Shown piece after piece: positions 15,386 through 24,387 of a stretch of DNA of 64,000 nucleotides. The translations under genes and the position numbers were made by a program. The stretch comes from Halobaculum gomorrense. GTDB taxonomy: Archaea; Halobacteriota; Halobacteria; Halobacteriales; Haloferacaceae. The notes under the pieces are model-generated. The model was given only the letters and a program-made list of their open reading frames with translations, did not search any database and was not told the origin of the DNA. The stretch lies in NCBI RefSeq assembly GCF_900129775.1, contig NZ_FQWV01000003.1:124001-188000 (forward strand). The letters are read 5' to 3'. The number at the start of each line of letters is the position of its first letter. Positions within the stretch are counted from its first letter, which is position 1.

Positions 15386-15739
15386 TCAGCAGGAGGTGGA
15401 CGGTGTCTCTTCTCCGTGGCCGTCGATGGCATCAAGCAGGGAGAGAACGTCCTGGAACTCTCGGCCTCGATGCACGGTACCCCGGTCGCTGTCGTACTCG
15501 ATCACGTTCGCTTCCTGTAGCTTCGGCAGGTGAACGTGGCGAAGCTCGATGCCTCGATGGTCCACGGAGCCGTCGCCGTCCGGTCGCGGTGAGTCAGCCC
15601 CTCGCAGATCCCGCGTGAGTCGGTCGACAGTCGTTCCGTCGGCTGTGTCAGCCATTCGGCGGAGGACCTGTCGTCGCTGCTGTTTGGTCAGCAGTTCCAG
15701 CGCTATTTCGGTCGGTATCCGGTGTTGTGAGTTGCCCAT
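15386..15739 (-). CDS. Haloarchaeal winged-helix protein (DUF7344-like)
   Basis: A 117-residue protein. LELLTKQQRRQVLRRMAD begins an ArsR-like winged helix, and ELRHVHLPKLQEANVIEYD is the typical recognition segment of the DUF7344 group of small haloarchaeal HTH proteins. ATG 15739 is preferred over 15754 since MGNSQHRIPTEIALELL opens like relatives. It likely binds DNA as a local regulator. It stands alone at the right edge of the low-GC island. Confidence 0.7.
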   Translation of the reverse strand: MGNSQHRIPTEIALELLTKQQRRQVLRRMADTADGTTVDRLTRDLRGADSPRPDGDGSVDHRGIELRHVHLPKLQEANVIEYDSDRGTVHRGREFQDVLSLLDAIDGHGEETPSTSC

Positions 15740-15941
15740 GAGTAGTCTCACCATGCCCGGTCAGGACATCGGCTCGCACGATCCGTGACTAGAGGCTTCA
15801 CAGACTAGCCAAAAGCCGTGTCGGTAACTCGGATCCTCAAACTTGGCACCTCGATCGTGCCGGTCTCGCCGTCCGGTCGGACGGACACTCCCGCGCCGTC
15901 GAGTCGAACCGTTGAACTCGGCGCCGTTCGTCGACGACGGT

Positions 15942-16274
15942 ATGACGCTACTCGACTCGCTCCCGGCCCGACCGCTGCGGTCCGCGGAGCTTCAGGCGCT
16001 CCGGGACGCCGACAGCGTCGCCGAGGCCGCGCCGCTGGGCGTCGACAGCGCGGGGCGGAGCCCCGCGAACAGCCGGACAGAATCCGGCGACGACGACATC
16101 CGCGCGCTCGCCGTCCAGGCGGGCGAGACCATCCACGGCCTCGGCTACGACCCGGAGACCGGTTGGACCGTCGTCGACAGCCGCGAGGCGGGCGACCCGG
16201 AGGACCTCTCGGCGATACGCGACTCGCTGAAGCGCTGGGAGGCGAAGCGAGCGGCGGTCGACGCCGAGGAGTGA
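15942..16274 (+). CDS. Haloarchaeal hypothetical protein
   Basis: A 110-residue acidic soluble protein of unknown function. The most protein-like part is the C-terminal half, IRALAVQAGETIHGLGYDPE, then TGWTVVDSREAGDP and SLKRWEAKRAAVDAEE. The start at 15942 follows a GC-rich leader; the longer start at 15843 gives an Arg-rich, unlikely extension. A perfect 8-bp stem, 3-nt loop hairpin (16049-16067) lies inside the coding region and encodes the low-complexity stretch SAGRSPANS, which may be an insertion. It is upstream of, but not clearly linked to, the HxlR gene. Confidence 0.6.
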   Translation: MTLLDSLPARPLRSAELQALRDADSVAEAAPLGVDSAGRSPANSRTESGDDDIRALAVQAGETIHGLGYDPETGWTVVDSREAGDPEDLSAIRDSLKRWEAKRAAVDAEE

Positions 16275-16339
16275 GGCGGCGGCCGACGGCGTGCGCCTGG
16301 ACCGCTCGCATCGTGACACGTGGTTGTCTGCTGTAACCC

Positions 16340-16355
16340 GGTTCGGATCCGAACC
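16340..16355. promoter_or_regulatory. 16-bp perfect palindrome, HxlR operator candidate
   Basis: GGTTCGGATCCGAACC is a perfect palindrome directly above CTCTTTATCC (TATA-like, 16356-16365) and 30 nt before the HxlR ATG at 16386. A dimeric regulator bound here would compete with TFB/TBP, so autoregulation is likely. Confidence 0.55.
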
Positions 16356-16385
16356 TCTTTATCCGCCGCTTGTGTACCGTGACCA

Positions 16386-16742
16386 ATGGCAGTCGAAGAG
16401 TCGCAGGCGGTCGAGTCCGTGGAGTCGCTCGACGCGGGGCCGTGTCCCGTCGTCGACGCGCTCGAACAGGTCGGATCGAAGTGGCGACTCGTGGTGTTGC
16501 ACGACCTGCTCGACGGCGAGAAGCGGTTCAACGAGCTGAAACGCTCAACGGACGCGAGCGCGCGGACACTCTCTCGCGTGCTCGACGACCTGCGCGAGAT
16601 GGATTTCGTCGAGAAGCGCATGGAGCCGGACGCGCCGGTGGCGACGTACTACTCGCTGACGGACAAGGGCGAGTCGCTGTCTGTCGTCTTCGAGGAAGTG
16701 GAGTCGTGGGCGGGCGAGTGGCTCGACGCCTGCGCCGAGTAG
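16386..16742 (+). CDS. HxlR-family winged-helix regulator
   Basis: A 118-residue regulator with the HxlR signature CPVVDALEQVGSKWRLVVLH, then GEKRFNELKRS and ARTLSRVLDDLREMDFVEKR in the recognition helix and wing. HxlR proteins are small dimeric repressors or activators that often sense aldehydes or redox changes. The family Cys near the N-terminus (GPCPV, Cys20) is kept. No obvious target lies beside it; the next gene is a DNA methyltransferase on the same strand 100 nt away. It ends with TAG. Confidence 0.92.
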   Translation: MAVEESQAVESVESLDAGPCPVVDALEQVGSKWRLVVLHDLLDGEKRFNELKRSTDASARTLSRVLDDLREMDFVEKRMEPDAPVATYYSLTDKGESLSVVFEEVESWAGEWLDACAE

Positions 16743-16842
16743 CGCGTTTTCGGGCCCGCGGATCGCCGTCTCCCCAGCGTCGTCGCCGATCGAATCGCCG
16801 GGGTTTATCTGACCGGGCCGTCCCCGGGTATCCGATGACGCG

Positions 16843-18021
16843 ATGAGCGGCGACGACGAGCCCTCCGCCGGCGCCGACCGAGGCGTCGACACGACCGGTG
16901 TGGGACCGACGTTCACCACCGAACACGCCGTCGGCGTCGGCGACGCGCGCGCGCTCGCGTTGCCCGACGAGTCGGTCGACCTCGTCGTCACGTCGCCGCC
17001 GTACCCGATGGTCGAGCAGTGGGACGACCTGTTCGCGGCGCTGGACCCCGCGGTCGACGACGCGCTGGCCGCGGCCGAATCGACGGACGAGCGCGGGTCC
17101 GAGAGCGCCGGCAGTGCGACCGGCGACGGTCGCGCCGCGGCCGCCGACCGGGCCTTCGACGCGATGCACGAGGCGCTCGCACCGGCGTGGCGGGAGGTCG
17201 CCCGAGTCCTCGCGCCCGGCGGCGTGGCGTGTATCAACGTCGGCGACGCGACGCGCTCTGCCGGCGGCCGCTTCCGGCTGTGGGACAACGCGACCCGCGT
17301 CGCCGGCGGACTCGCCGGCGCCGGCCTCGACCGGCTTCCCGGGATCTTGTGGCGCAAGCCGACGAACGCCCCGACGAAGTTCATGGGCAGCGGGACGCTC
17401 CCGCCGAACGCCTACGTCACGCTCGAACACGAGCACGTGCTCGTCTTCCGGAAGGGGGACGGCCGGTCGTTCGACGCCGGCGACCCCGCGCGCTACGCGT
17501 CGGCGTACTTCTGGGAGGAGCGCAACCGCTGGTTCTCGGACACTTGGGACGACCTCAGAGGGGTCGACCAGTCGCTCGGAGCCGACGCGACGGCCGCCGC
17601 CCGCGACCGCTCGGGGGCGTTCCCGTTCGAGCTTCCTTACCGGCTGATCTGCATGTACTCGACGTACGGCGACCGCGTGCTCGACCCCTTCTGGGGCACG
17701 GGCACCACGACGCTCGCGGCGATGGCAGCCGGCCGCGACTCCGTCGGCGTCGAGCGCGACCCCGGGCTGGTCGCGTCGTTCGAGGCGGACGCCCGGCGTG
17801 CGCCGGACCTCTCTCGCGAGCGCGGGCGCCGCCGGCTGCGCGAGCACCGCGCGTTCGTCGCCGAGCGCGACGACGCGCCTGCCTACGACGCCACGCACTA
17901 CGACTTCCCGGTCGTGACGAAGGCAGAGCGAGACATCCGCGTCTACGAGGCGGCCGGCGTCGAGTCGACGACCGGGGGCTACCGCGTCCGGCACGAGCCG
18001 ATCGACGCGGTCGACCCCTGA
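16843..18021 (+). CDS. DNA (cytosine-N4 or adenine-N6) methyltransferase, beta class
   Basis: A 392-residue site-specific DNA methyltransferase. Catalytic TSPPYP lies at 50-55, and the SAM-binding DPFWGTGTTTLAA at 281-293 lies C-terminal to it, so the order is that of beta-class enzymes. A variable region between (about 60-260) holds the target-recognition part. ARVLAPGGVACINVGD matches motif V-VI. No restriction endonuclease is next to it, so it looks like an orphan. The conserved haloarchaeal CTAG methylase (Zim-like) has this architecture and is my best guess, but specificity cannot be read from sequence. Confidence 0.85.
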   Translation: MSGDDEPSAGADRGVDTTGVGPTFTTEHAVGVGDARALALPDESVDLVVTSPPYPMVEQWDDLFAALDPAVDDALAAAESTDERGSESAGSATGDGRAAAADRAFDAMHEALAPAWREVARVLAPGGVACINVGDATRSAGGRFRLWDNATRVAGGLAGAGLDRLPGILWRKPTNAPTKFMGSGTLPPNAYVTLEHEHVLVFRKGDGRSFDAGDPARYASAYFWEERNRWFSDTWDDLRGVDQSLGADATAAARDRSGAFPFELPYRLICMYSTYGDRVLDPFWGTGTTTLAAMAAGRDSVGVERDPGLVASFEADARRAPDLSRERGRRRLREHRAFVAERDDAPAYDATHYDFPVVTKAERDIRVYEAAGVESTTGGYRVRHEPIDAVDP

Positions 18022-18067
18022 CGGCTGGCGAGCGGTCGATCCCCGGGCCGTCGCGAGCGGTGGCGGG

Positions 18068-18724
18068 TCAGACCGCTGCGAGCGTGATCGTTCCGAGGCG
18101 GACCAGCCCGATCGTGACGATCAGCCGACCGACGCTGCCGACGAACGTCGCGAACGCGAACCGCAAGTAGTCGCGTTCAAGCACGGCGAACGCGTAGATG
18201 GAGAGGGTGTCGGGGAAGAAGGGGACGCACAGCGCGAGCGCGAGCCCGGCGTAGCCGTACCGGCGGGCGAGCTGGACAGTCGCGCTCTCGGACCACTCTA
18301 CCACGTCGAATCGGGAGTCGCGCAGCCACCGGATCACCGGCCCCGACTCCTTGGCCTCCTGGCCGATATGGAACGCGAACACCGATCCCATGGCCTTCCC
18401 GAGGCCGGAGACGACCATGATGAGCGAGATCTTCGCCCACCCGGGGATCCCGAGATCCAGCGGCGCCAGGAGGACGACCTCGCTCACCCCCGGCAGCGCG
18501 AACGCGATGAGAAACGAGTACACGAAGATGATTCCCAACCCGGTCCACCCAGTCGCGGTCTCCACGAGCCGGGTGAGCCACCCGAACTCCGGCCACCACG
18601 TCGGATCGGTCGTCAGCGGGACCGCGGCGTCGACGACTGGCGCGAGCGCAGTCGCGGCGGCGACAGCGTCGCCCGCCGTCGTCGCGGAAGACTGGAGCGC
18701 GATCGAGGCGGGAACGACGGGCAC
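18068..18724 (-). CDS. DedA/VTT-domain membrane protein
   Basis: A 218-residue membrane protein with about five hydrophobic segments. The core (about 60-210) has the VTT/SNARE-associated pattern: FALPGVSEVVLLAPLDLG, then GLGKAMGSVFAFHIGQEAK and CVPFFPDTLSIYAFAVL. DedA-like proteins are proposed lipid scramblases or proton-coupled transporters. The N-terminus has a hydrophobic stretch before the domain. It is a single gene convergent with the DNA methyltransferase. Confidence 0.8.
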   Translation of the reverse strand: MPVVPASIALQSSATTAGDAVAAATALAPVVDAAVPLTTDPTWWPEFGWLTRLVETATGWTGLGIIFVYSFLIAFALPGVSEVVLLAPLDLGIPGWAKISLIMVVSGLGKAMGSVFAFHIGQEAKESGPVIRWLRDSRFDVVEWSESATVQLARRYGYAGLALALCVPFFPDTLSIYAFAVLERDYLRFAFATFVGSVGRLIVTIGLVRLGTITLAAV

Positions 18725-18858
18725 GTTCGAACAGCGGTGGCACCGAAGAATAAGTTCGGTGGTTCCCGGCGAGCTTCGTGTTCACTCACCGCCCGGTCAC
18801 TCCGGGGACCGGCGGCGAGGAGCCGAACGCCCACGGGCGCGCGATCGCTACGGGAGCC

Positions 18859-19992
18859 CTACAATAGATCGTCCACGTCGTCGAGGAACGACGACAGCGA
18901 CGCTCGGGTGACGTGCGGCATCACGACGACGCGGGCCTCGCCGGCGCCGGTCCGCGAGAGGCGCCAGCCGCGCTCGCGGAGGGCCTCGAACGTCGCCGAC
19001 GGCAGGTCGAACGCGACCAGCGGGAGCTCTGGGTCGACGACGCGGAGTCCGCGGTCGCGAAGCTCGTCGGCAACCCATTCGGCCAGCCCGCTCGCTCGCT
19101 CGTACTCCGCGCGGTAGCCGTCGGGCCACAGCGCGTCCGCCGCCGCGGCCGCGCTGGCGACGCCGGCACCCGAACGGGTGCCGGTGAGGCTCGCCTGCGA
19201 GGCAGTCTCGAGGTACGGCGTGTCGACCGCGAGCGCATCCAGCGCCGCGGGATCGCGCGCGAGGAGCCCGCCCGCAGGCACCGCCGCGCGGCCGACCTTG
19301 TGGGGGTCGATCGTCACCGTGTCGACGCCGTCCACCTCGAAGCCCCACTCGTGGCCCGAGAACGGGAGGTGGAAGCCGCCCCAGGCGGCGTCGACGTGGA
19401 GCGGGACGCCGGCGTCGACCGCGAGGTCGGCGAGCGCGGGGACCGGGTCGACGCGACCGTACTCGGTCGAGCCCGCGACGGCGACGACCAGCGCCGCGTC
19501 GTCGTCGAGGGCGGCCGCGACGGCGTCCACGTCGGCGCGGCCGTCGCCGTCGGTCGTGACCGTCCGGAGGTCGACGCCGAGCACCGACGCGGCCTTGTGG
19601 AAGCTGAAGTGGGCCGACTCGGGCGCGACGACGACCGGATCGTCCGTGTCGGCGCGCTCGCGGGCCGAGCGCACCGCCTGGATGTTCGACTCGGTGCCGC
19701 CGCTGGTGACGTAGCCGTGGGCGGCGGGGCCGTCGTCGCCGCGGTCCGCCCCGTCCGCGTGGCCGCCGGCCCCCTCGCCCCCGACCGCGTCCGCGAGCCC
19801 GGTGATCTCGGCGAGGGCGGCGACGGTGTCCTCCTCCAACGCGGCGATCGTCTCGTAGGTCGCCGGATCGCCGGGGTTCGCGGCGAGGAAGCGCTCGGCC
19901 GCCCGTCGCGCCGCGGGGTGCGGCTCAGTGCACATCGAGGAGAGCACGCGGTCGAACGACTGCGGACGGCGCTCGGCGACGGACGGCTGCAT
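18859..19992 (-). CDS. mfnA: MfnA-type PLP-dependent decarboxylase
   Basis: A 377-residue group II amino-acid decarboxylase. [18 protein letters not shown] (PLP-phosphate loop), [26 protein letters not shown] (Asp to the PLP ring) and [16 protein letters not shown] (Schiff-base Lys) are all present. In methanogens MfnA decarboxylates tyrosine for methanofuran. In haloarchaea, which lack methanofuran, the homologue is thought to decarboxylate aspartate to beta-alanine for coenzyme A. A Gly/Asp-rich insert (about 70-92) is present. It is next to ppsA on the same strand, with a 73-nt gap. Confidence 0.88.
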   Translation of the reverse strand: MQPSVAERRPQSFDRVLSSMCTEPHPAARRAAERFLAANPGDPATYETIAALEEDTVAALAEITGLADAVGGEGAGGHADGADRGDDGPAAHGYVTSGGTESNIQAVRSARERADTDDPVVVAPESAHFSFHKAASVLGVDLRTVTTDGDGRADVDAVAAALDDDAALVVAVAGSTEYGRVDPVPALADLAVDAGVPLHVDAAWGGFHLPFSGHEWGFEVDGVDTVTIDPHKVGRAAVPAGGLLARDPAALDALAVDTPYLETASQASLTGTRSGAGVASAAAAADALWPDGYRAEYERASGLAEWVADELRDRGLRVVDPELPLVAFDLPSATFEALRERGWRLSRTGAGEARVVVMPHVTRASLSSFLDDVDDLL

Positions 19993-20065
19993 CGTCCCGA
20001 GAACGGGGCGAACGGGAATTAGGGGTTGCGCTTTCGGGCGGGCGGTGCGCGCTCGCGGGTGCCGA

Positions 20066-22402
20066 TCAGCGCACGTCGTCGAGGATCAGCTTCTGCTCGG
20101 TGCGCTTGACTTCGTGTTGCACGTCGCGGACGGCGTCGATGTTCGCGGAGATGCTCGTGACGCCCTCTTCGACGAGGAAGTCGACCATCTCCGGCTTCGA
20201 GCCGGCCTGTCCGCAGATGCTCGTGTCCACGTCGAGTTCGCGGCACGTCTCGATCACGTCGCCGATGAGCGAGAGGACCGTCGGGTGGAGCTCGTCGAAG
20301 CGGTCGGCGACGTTGCTGTTGTTGCGGTCGACCGCGAGGGTGTACTGCGTGAGGTCGTTCGTCCCGAAGGAGGCGAAGTCGATGCCGCAGTCGGCCAGCT
20401 CCTCGATGGCGAGCGCGCTCGCAGGCGTCTCGATCATCACGCCCCAGCGTCGCTTCGCGGGGTCGATGCCGACCGCCTCCATGTGGCGCTTCGCGGCCTC
20501 GACATCGGCGGCGTCGTTGACCAGCGGGAGCATCAACTCGACGTTGTCGTACCCCATCTCGTAGAGGCGCTTGAACGCAGTCAGCTCCTGTCGGAACACG
20601 TCGGTCTTATCGAGCGACCGGCGGATACCCCGCCACCCCATCATCGGGTTGTGCTCGTTCGGCTCGCTCTCGCCGCCCTCCAGCTCGCGGAACTCGTCGG
20701 TCGGCGCGTCAAGCGTCCGCGCGCGAACGGGACGCGGGTAGAACTCCTCGGCGACCTCGCGGATGCCGTCGACCAGCTCCTCGACGTACGCGTCGGCGCC
20801 GTTGTCGGCGATGTACGTCTCGGGCGTGACGCCGAGCGACAGCACCATGTGCTCGATCCGCAGCAGGCCGACGCCGTCGGCGCCGGTCGCGGCTGCGCGC
20901 TCGGCCGCCTCTGGGATGGAGACGTTCACCTTCACCTCCGTCGCGGTCATCGGCTTGACCGGCGTCTCGGGGCGGACCGCCTCGACGGGCTCGTACTCCT
21001 CCTCCTCCTTGGTCGCGCGTCCCTGTCGGATCGTCCCCTTGTCGCCGTCGATGGTGACGACCTGGCCGTCCGAGAGCGCGCTCGTGGCCGAGCCGGTACC
21101 GACGACCGCCGGCACGCCGAGTTCGCGCGAGACGATGGCGGCGTGGCTGGTCATGCCGCCCTCGTCCGTGACGATGCCGACGGCACGCTTCATCGCGGGC
21201 ACCATGTCCGGCATGGTCATCTCGGTGACGATGATGTCGCCCTCGGCGACCTGGTCGAGGTGGTCGAGCTTTGTGACGATCCGGACCTCACCGGAGACGA
21301 TTCCCGGCGAGGCACCGAGCCCGCGGAACAGTACCTCGTCGTCATCGTCGGTCTTGCCCGCGTTCGCGCGCGAACTCGACCCGGTGTCGATGCCCCCGTT
21401 CGTCGCGGCTTCGCGCTCCTGTCCCGAGGGGCCGGACCCGGTCGAGCCCGAGGCGTCCGAGATCGTCGTGATCGGACGCGACTGGAGCATGTACACGTCG
21501 CCGTCGTAGACGGCCCACTCCACGTCCTGCGGGGCACCGTAATGATCCTCGACCTGTCGGCCGAGATCGACGAGTCGCTCGATCTCCTCGTCGGTGAGCA
21601 CTCGGGCCTCGCGCTTGTCCTCGGACACGTCGCGCGTGACGGTCTCGCCCGTCTCGGGGTCCTTCTCCATCAGGATCTTCTTGTCGGCGACGGTGACCTC
21701 GTCGACGGTCGCCGTCTCGCGGTCGACGACGTAGTTGTCGGGGGAGACCGAGCCGGAGACGACGGCCTCGCCCAGGCCCCACGCGGCCTCGATGATGATC
21801 TCGGGCTCACCGGTCGAGGGGTGAGAGGTGAACATCACGCCGGACTTCTCGGCGTCGACCATCCGCTGGACGACGACCGCGATGTCGACCTCGCTGTGCG
21901 GGAACCCCTTCTGCTGGCGGTAGTAGATCGCGCGCTGGGAGAACAGCGACGCCCAGCACTCCTTGACCCGCTTCAGCAGCGCGTCCTCTCGGACGTTGAG
22001 GAACGTCTCCTGTTGTCCCGCGAAGGAGGCGTCCGGGAGGTCTTCCGCCGTTGCCGACGAGCGGACGGCGACGAACGCCTCGCCATCGTCGCCCATCGAG
22101 CGGTAGGCGTCGAGGATCTCCTCGCGGACGGTCTCGGGCAGTTCCGTCCCGAGAATGAGATCTCTGGCGGTCTGCTCGGCCGCGCGCAGCGCCGCGGAGT
22201 CCTCGGGGTCGATCTCCATCGCGGCGAACAACTCCTCGTCGATGCCCGCCTCCTCGATGAACGTCCGGTAGGTGCCCGCGGTCACCACGAACCCCGGCGG
22301 GACCGGCAGGCCGGCGCCGGTCAGCTCCCCCAACGAGGCTCCTTTCCCGCCGACGGTGTCCAGGTCGTCGGCGGTGACGTCGTCCAGCCAAAGTACAGCC
22401 AT
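20066..22402 (-). CDS. ppsA: Phosphoenolpyruvate synthase
   Basis: A 778-residue PEP synthase (pyruvate + ATP to PEP + AMP + Pi), a gluconeogenic enzyme. An ATP-grasp-like nucleotide domain covers about 5-310 ([30 protein letters not shown]). A swivelling domain has the phospho-His in [14 protein letters not shown] (His420). The PEP/pyruvate barrel follows, with [16 protein letters not shown] and [11 protein letters not shown] near the end. The linker at about 315-355 is unusually Ser/Gly/Asp-rich. ATG 22402 is chosen since [20 protein letters not shown] is the usual N-terminus. An inverted repeat and a TrmB-like site lie 57-88 nt upstream. Confidence 0.96.
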   Translation of the reverse strand: MAVLWLDDVTADDLDTVGGKGASLGELTGAGLPVPPGFVVTAGTYRTFIEEAGIDEELFAAMEIDPEDSAALRAAEQTARDLILGTELPETVREEILDAYRSMGDDGEAFVAVRSSATAEDLPDASFAGQQETFLNVREDALLKRVKECWASLFSQRAIYYRQQKGFPHSEVDIAVVVQRMVDAEKSGVMFTSHPSTGEPEIIIEAAWGLGEAVVSGSVSPDNYVVDRETATVDEVTVADKKILMEKDPETGETVTRDVSEDKREARVLTDEEIERLVDLGRQVEDHYGAPQDVEWAVYDGDVYMLQSRPITTISDASGSTGSGPSGQEREAATNGGIDTGSSSRANAGKTDDDDEVLFRGLGASPGIVSGEVRIVTKLDHLDQVAEGDIIVTEMTMPDMVPAMKRAVGIVTDEGGMTSHAAIVSRELGVPAVVGTGSATSALSDGQVVTIDGDKGTIRQGRATKEEEEYEPVEAVRPETPVKPMTATEVKVNVSIPEAAERAAATGADGVGLLRIEHMVLSLGVTPETYIADNGADAYVEELVDGIREVAEEFYPRPVRARTLDAPTDEFRELEGGESEPNEHNPMMGWRGIRRSLDKTDVFRQELTAFKRLYEMGYDNVELMLPLVNDAADVEAAKRHMEAVGIDPAKRRWGVMIETPASALAIEELADCGIDFASFGTNDLTQYTLAVDRNNSNVADRFDELHPTVLSLIGDVIETCRELDVDTSICGQAGSKPEMVDFLVEEGVTSISANIDAVRDVQHEVKRTEQKLILDDVR

Positions 22403-22458
22403 TTCGTGTCTGGACGGACCGAGGACGGAACCATGAAGGTATCGACCGACGCAACGCC

Positions 22459-22489
22459 GAGGAACTCTGTACTCGGTTCTGAGTTCCTC
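22459..22489. promoter_or_regulatory. Inverted repeat with TrmB-like site upstream of ppsA
   Basis: GAGGAACTC (22459-22467) and GAGTTCCTC (22481-22489) are a perfect 9-bp inverted repeat. Within it TACT-CGGTTCT-GAGTT (22470-22485) matches the published haloarchaeal TrmB motif TACT-N7-8-GAGTA at all but the last base. TrmB is known to activate ppsA in Halobacterium under gluconeogenic conditions. Confidence 0.6.
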
Positions 22490-22614
22490 TCGACGCGTTT
22501 CGCGGCGTCTCGTGAGGGCCGTGATCATGGGCCAAGCGCCGCGGTCGACGCTCGCGGAACCGCGTTCTTCCGGCGGACCGCGAGCTTTTCGACGCTGCCG
22601 TCCCCACCGCCGGT

Positions 22615-23154
22615 ATGAGCGAGCGAACCGACCGCGAGGTCGCCGGGGAACCGGCCGTGGATCCGACCGACGACCCTCCCGAAGAGCCGTACCTCGCGGC
22701 GGCGGCGGCCGATCGGTGGGACGTCCTTCGGTACGAAGACGACCCCGAGCCGGTCCACCGCGTCGTCCCTGCCGGCGCCGGGTCCGCCGTGGTCACCACG
22801 TACACGCGCCGGGCACGCTCGCGTCGCCGGATCGCGCTCGCGCTCATCCCGGTCGCTGCGGTCGGGCTGCCCGCCGCGGGCTGGCTCCTCGCGGGCACGC
22901 TCGGCCTCGCTGCCGGCGCGGTCATCGGGGCCGTCACGGCCGCGGTCGTCGTGCGCCGCCACGTCGGCGAGGGCGAAGCGGGGCCGACGGACGTGCCCGA
23001 GGTCGTCGCCGCCAGCGTCGACGCGGCGACCGCACGCGAGTACGGCCTGGAGAACGAGGCGATGATCGCCGACGCCGAGGCGCACCTCGACGCGAACCCC
23101 GGTGCGGCCCCCGACCGTCCTCCGGAGGAAGCGCTCGAAGCGGCGCGATACTGA
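22615..23154 (+). CDS. Hypothetical haloarchaeal membrane protein
   Basis: A 179-residue acidic protein with a soluble N-terminal part (about 1-80), a hydrophobic hairpin of two helices at about 82-120 (IALALIPVAAVGLPAAGWLL and LAAGAVIGAVTAAVVV) and an acidic C-terminal tail. I do not recognise a family. It is divergent from ppsA and convergent with the PhzF gene. Codon use is like the core chromosome, so it is likely a real gene. Confidence 0.65.
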   Translation: MSERTDREVAGEPAVDPTDDPPEEPYLAAAAADRWDVLRYEDDPEPVHRVVPAGAGSAVVTTYTRRARSRRRIALALIPVAAVGLPAAGWLLAGTLGLAAGAVIGAVTAAVVVRRHVGEGEAGPTDVPEVVAASVDAATAREYGLENEAMIADAEAHLDANPGAAPDRPPEEALEAARY

Positions 23155-23249
23155 TCGAAGCTCCGACTCTGTACCGGGGTTCGCGGTACTATCGAGTTTA
23201 GACAGTGAGACAATTATCGCAGTACTGCAATCGGTTTCGGAGTAACTCG

Positions 23250-24245
23250 TCAGATCTCGATGATATCGTTGTCCTCGCGTTCGGGAACGCGGATCCGCCC
23301 CTCGAACGCGGTGACCGCGTCGCCGCAGACGACCGGTGCGCCGCCGTCACCACCGCCAGCACCGGCGCGCACCCGAACCACTCCGGGGCGGTCGACGTAG
23401 TGGCCCTGCTCGAACACCATCTCGGCCGGCGTCCCCGCGTCGCTGTCCCCGGGATCCGACCCCGGAACGTCGGTCGTGTCGCCGCCGCTGAACGCGGCGA
23501 AGTGGTCGAGGTAGGCGCCGCAGGCGCCGCTTGCGGTCCCCGTCACCGGGTCCTCGTCGATGCCGCTCCCCGGGACGAAACACCGGCCGTGGGCGGTGGA
23601 GTCGGCACCGAGCGCGTCGAAGGTGAACGCGTACACGCCGGCGGCGTCGTGCTCGTCGGCCAGCGCCGCGACGGCGCCGTAGTCCGGCGTCATGTCGCCC
23701 AGGTGTTCGAGGAAGTTCACCGGGACGACGAGGAACGGCAGCCCCGAGGTGGCGTACGCGACGGGGAGTTCGGCGCCCACGTCACGGAACGCCTCGCCGT
23801 CGACGCCGAGCACGTCGCCGAGGCGGTCGTAGTCGGCCTCGACCTCGTACACCGTCGGGGGGTTCTGCGTCATCCACACGCGCCCCTCGTCGGTCACCTC
23901 GACCTCGATGACGCCGACGTTCGTCTCCAGCGAGTGGGTGCCGGCGTCGATCGCTCCCCGCTCGTACAGGCGGGCGTGAGCGGCGACGGTCGCGTGCCCG
24001 CACAGGTCGACCTCCGTCGTCGGCGTGAAGTAGCGGACCCGGCGGTCGGCCTCGCCGGACGGTCGCAGGAAGGCCGTCTCGCTAGCTCCCAACTCGTTGG
24101 CGATCGCCTGCATCTGCGCGTCGTCGAGGCCCTCGGCGTCGGGGACGACCCCCGCGGCGTTGCCGTCCGTCGGTTCCGTGGTGAACGCGTCGACGAGCGC
24201 GGCGTCGCGTCGCGCGTCGCCGGACGCGTCGGTGGCGTCGGTCAT
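23250..24245 (-). CDS. PhzF-family isomerase
   Basis: A 331-residue protein of the PhzF/diaminopimelate-epimerase fold. ALVDAFTTEPTDGNAAGVV opens the first half; ELGASETAFL carries the catalytic Glu; DLCGHATVAAHA and ...DEDPVTGTASGACGAYL are the two symmetric anion-binding motifs. Family members are isomerases or epimerases acting without cofactor; most are unassigned. A Gly/Asp-rich insert (about 255-275) interrupts the second half. ATG 24245 matches the family start. Confidence 0.88.
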   Translation of the reverse strand: MTDATDASGDARRDAALVDAFTTEPTDGNAAGVVPDAEGLDDAQMQAIANELGASETAFLRPSGEADRRVRYFTPTTEVDLCGHATVAAHARLYERGAIDAGTHSLETNVGVIEVEVTDEGRVWMTQNPPTVYEVEADYDRLGDVLGVDGEAFRDVGAELPVAYATSGLPFLVVPVNFLEHLGDMTPDYGAVAALADEHDAAGVYAFTFDALGADSTAHGRCFVPGSGIDEDPVTGTASGACGAYLDHFAAFSGGDTTDVPGSDPGDSDAGTPAEMVFEQGHYVDRPGVVRVRAGAGGGDGGAPVVCGDAVTAFEGRIRVPEREDNDIIEI

Positions 24246-24387
24246 GCGCACGTCTCCGACCGGGCGCGACAAAACACCCCGTGGTTCCGCGGTCGCCGGG
24301 GTGTCGCGGGCGACCGTGCGGCGCCGGTCCGTCCTCCTGGGTGGTTCCGGTCGGGCTCCGATCCGGACCGCAGTCGTCGGGGTTCGG

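Noticed and set aside
15805-15910. Minus-strand frame ending GETGTIEVPSLRIRVTDTAFG
   Set aside because: It looks mildly protein-like, but the upstream part is an Arg-rich shadow of the 15942 gene, so at most it is a cut-off tail; not enough to annotate.
19928-22618. Long 896-codon plus-strand frame antisense to ppsA
   Set aside because: High GC makes long antisense frames common; its sequence is low-complexity, and the minus strand encodes a full, motif-complete PEP synthase.
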